A DNA stretch of 64,000 nt. Source: Olleya sp. Bg11-27 (GTDB taxonomy: Bacteria; Bacteroidota; Bacteroidia; Flavobacteriales; Flavobacteriaceae). Where the stretch lies: NCBI RefSeq assembly GCF_002831645.1, contig NZ_CP025117.1:62001-126000 (forward strand). Direction: 5' to 3'. The notes under the pieces were generated by a model. That model ran no database searches, was not told where the DNA came from, and saw only the letters and a program-made list of their open reading frames with translations. Both the position numbers and the translations under genes were made by a program. Below are positions 63,593-64,000 of this stretch, one piece after another; the stretch's first letter is position 1, and each line of letters starts with the position of its first letter.

Positions 63593-64000
63593 TTATCGCT
63601 TTAAGGTAAAGTGTGCCTTAAATTGTTTTTTAGCATTGTTTGGATCGTTTGGTTCTCTATAGTCAACCGTAAACCAATAGTCACTAGTTGGCATTGGGTT
63701 GCCGTTATACGTTCCATCCCATCCTAGTCCTGTTGGACTTAGTTGTTTTAATAACTTTCCATAACGATCAAAGATGTATATCACTGCATCAGGCTGATCA
63801 TCGATTCCGTAAATATTCCAGGTGTCATTAAAACCATCGTCGTTTGGCGTAAAGAAGTGTGGATAATCCATTATAGGGATTGGTAAACTAAACTCTCCAC
63901 AACCATTGATATCTCTTACCGTTACAATATGATCTCCTGCGCCAACATCGGTAAAGGTATACGTCCCGTCATTTGGCACATTAACTTCCCATGGTCCGTC
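63593..64000 (-). CDS. Partial T9SS type-B cargo protein, C-terminal sorting domain
   Basis: Only the 3' end is in the window; the frame stays open to the right edge (135 residues seen). It carries a gliding-motility-associated C-terminal domain: HFFTPNDDGFNDTWNIYGID, IYIFDRYGKLLKQLSPTGLG, WDGTYNGNPMPTSDYWFTVD, ending FKAHFTLKR. This marks secretion and attachment by the type IX system. The upstream stretch is the end of a beta-sandwich repeat (TYTFTDVGAGDHIVTVRD), as in long SprB-like adhesins, but the rest of the protein is unseen. Confidence 0.92.
   Translation of the reverse strand, partial: DGPWEVNVPNDGTYTFTDVGAGDHIVTVRDINGCGEFSLPIPIMDYPHFFTPNDDGFNDTWNIYGIDDQPDAVIYIFDRYGKLLKQLSPTGLGWDGTYNGNPMPTSDYWFTVDYREPNDPNNAKKQFKAHFTLKR

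Overview
The window is an AT-rich chromosomal segment of a Bacteroidota bacterium, most likely a marine member of the Flavobacteriaceae. The support is: SusC/SusD pairs, a PorP/SprF-type protein and a gliding/T9SS C-terminal sorting domain, a short primary sigma factor, promoters of the form TTG-N19-TAnnTTTG, and lineage-typical fusions such as FolK-deoxynucleoside kinase. The genus cannot be fixed from the sequence alone.

Region 1 (about 1-26.4 kb) is a large alginate utilisation locus, all on the minus strand. It encodes the whole route. Lipid-anchored or exported lyases (two PL7, two PL6, one PL17 and a further heparinase II/III-fold lyase) cut alginate. A SusC/SusD pair with a PKD-domain lipoprotein binds and imports oligomers. 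KdgF linearises the unsaturated uronate to DEH, a hexuronate-type MFS permease moves it into the cytoplasm, an SDR reductase makes KDG, and KdgK and Eda give pyruvate and glyceraldehyde-3-phosphate. A FadR-type GntR regulator sits in the middle. Three promoters (before susC, the first PL6 gene and the second PL7 gene) carry tandem 12-bp sites of the form TTGGTTTACCAA, spaced 13 bp apart and overlapping or abutting the -7 box. These resemble UxuR/ExuR operators and probably define the regulon; a related palindrome lies upstream of kdgK-eda. The distal lyase operon also contains a gluconokinase/6-phosphogluconate dehydrogenase fusion and an Nramp-fold membrane protein without the usual metal ligands. 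The susC leader contains several hairpins and a plus-strand terminator, which suggests an antisense small RNA.

Region 2 (26.8-34.2 kb) holds a lipoprotein with 11-residue LEA-like repeats, tRNA-Leu(UAA) and tRNA-Gly(GCC), mutS, an rRNA/tRNA methyltransferase, an acidic orphan protein diverging from a tandem pair of Roadblock/LC7-like proteins around a perfect 27-bp palindrome, a GyrI-like protein and the FolK-dNK fusion.

Region 3 (34.3-53.1 kb) is housekeeping: a queuosine-precursor transporter, an AsmA-like protein, the primary sigma factor, rpsU, murI, two Skp/OmpH chaperones, bamA, uppS, a DUF6089 protein, nadK, a CBS protein, pdxJ, an alpha/beta hydrolase, a small membrane protein, tig, clpP and clpX. 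The bamA and uppS genes probably start at TTG.

Region 4 (53.3-64 kb) carries a GH3-family protein, a DUF2797 protein, a small orphan protein, a gamma-carbonic anhydrase, a LytS/LytTR-type two-component pair, a SIMPL-domain protein, a PorP/SprF protein, an Nfu-type Fe-S protein with a duplicated N-domain, dodecin and the 3' end of a T9SS type-B cargo gene that runs off the window.
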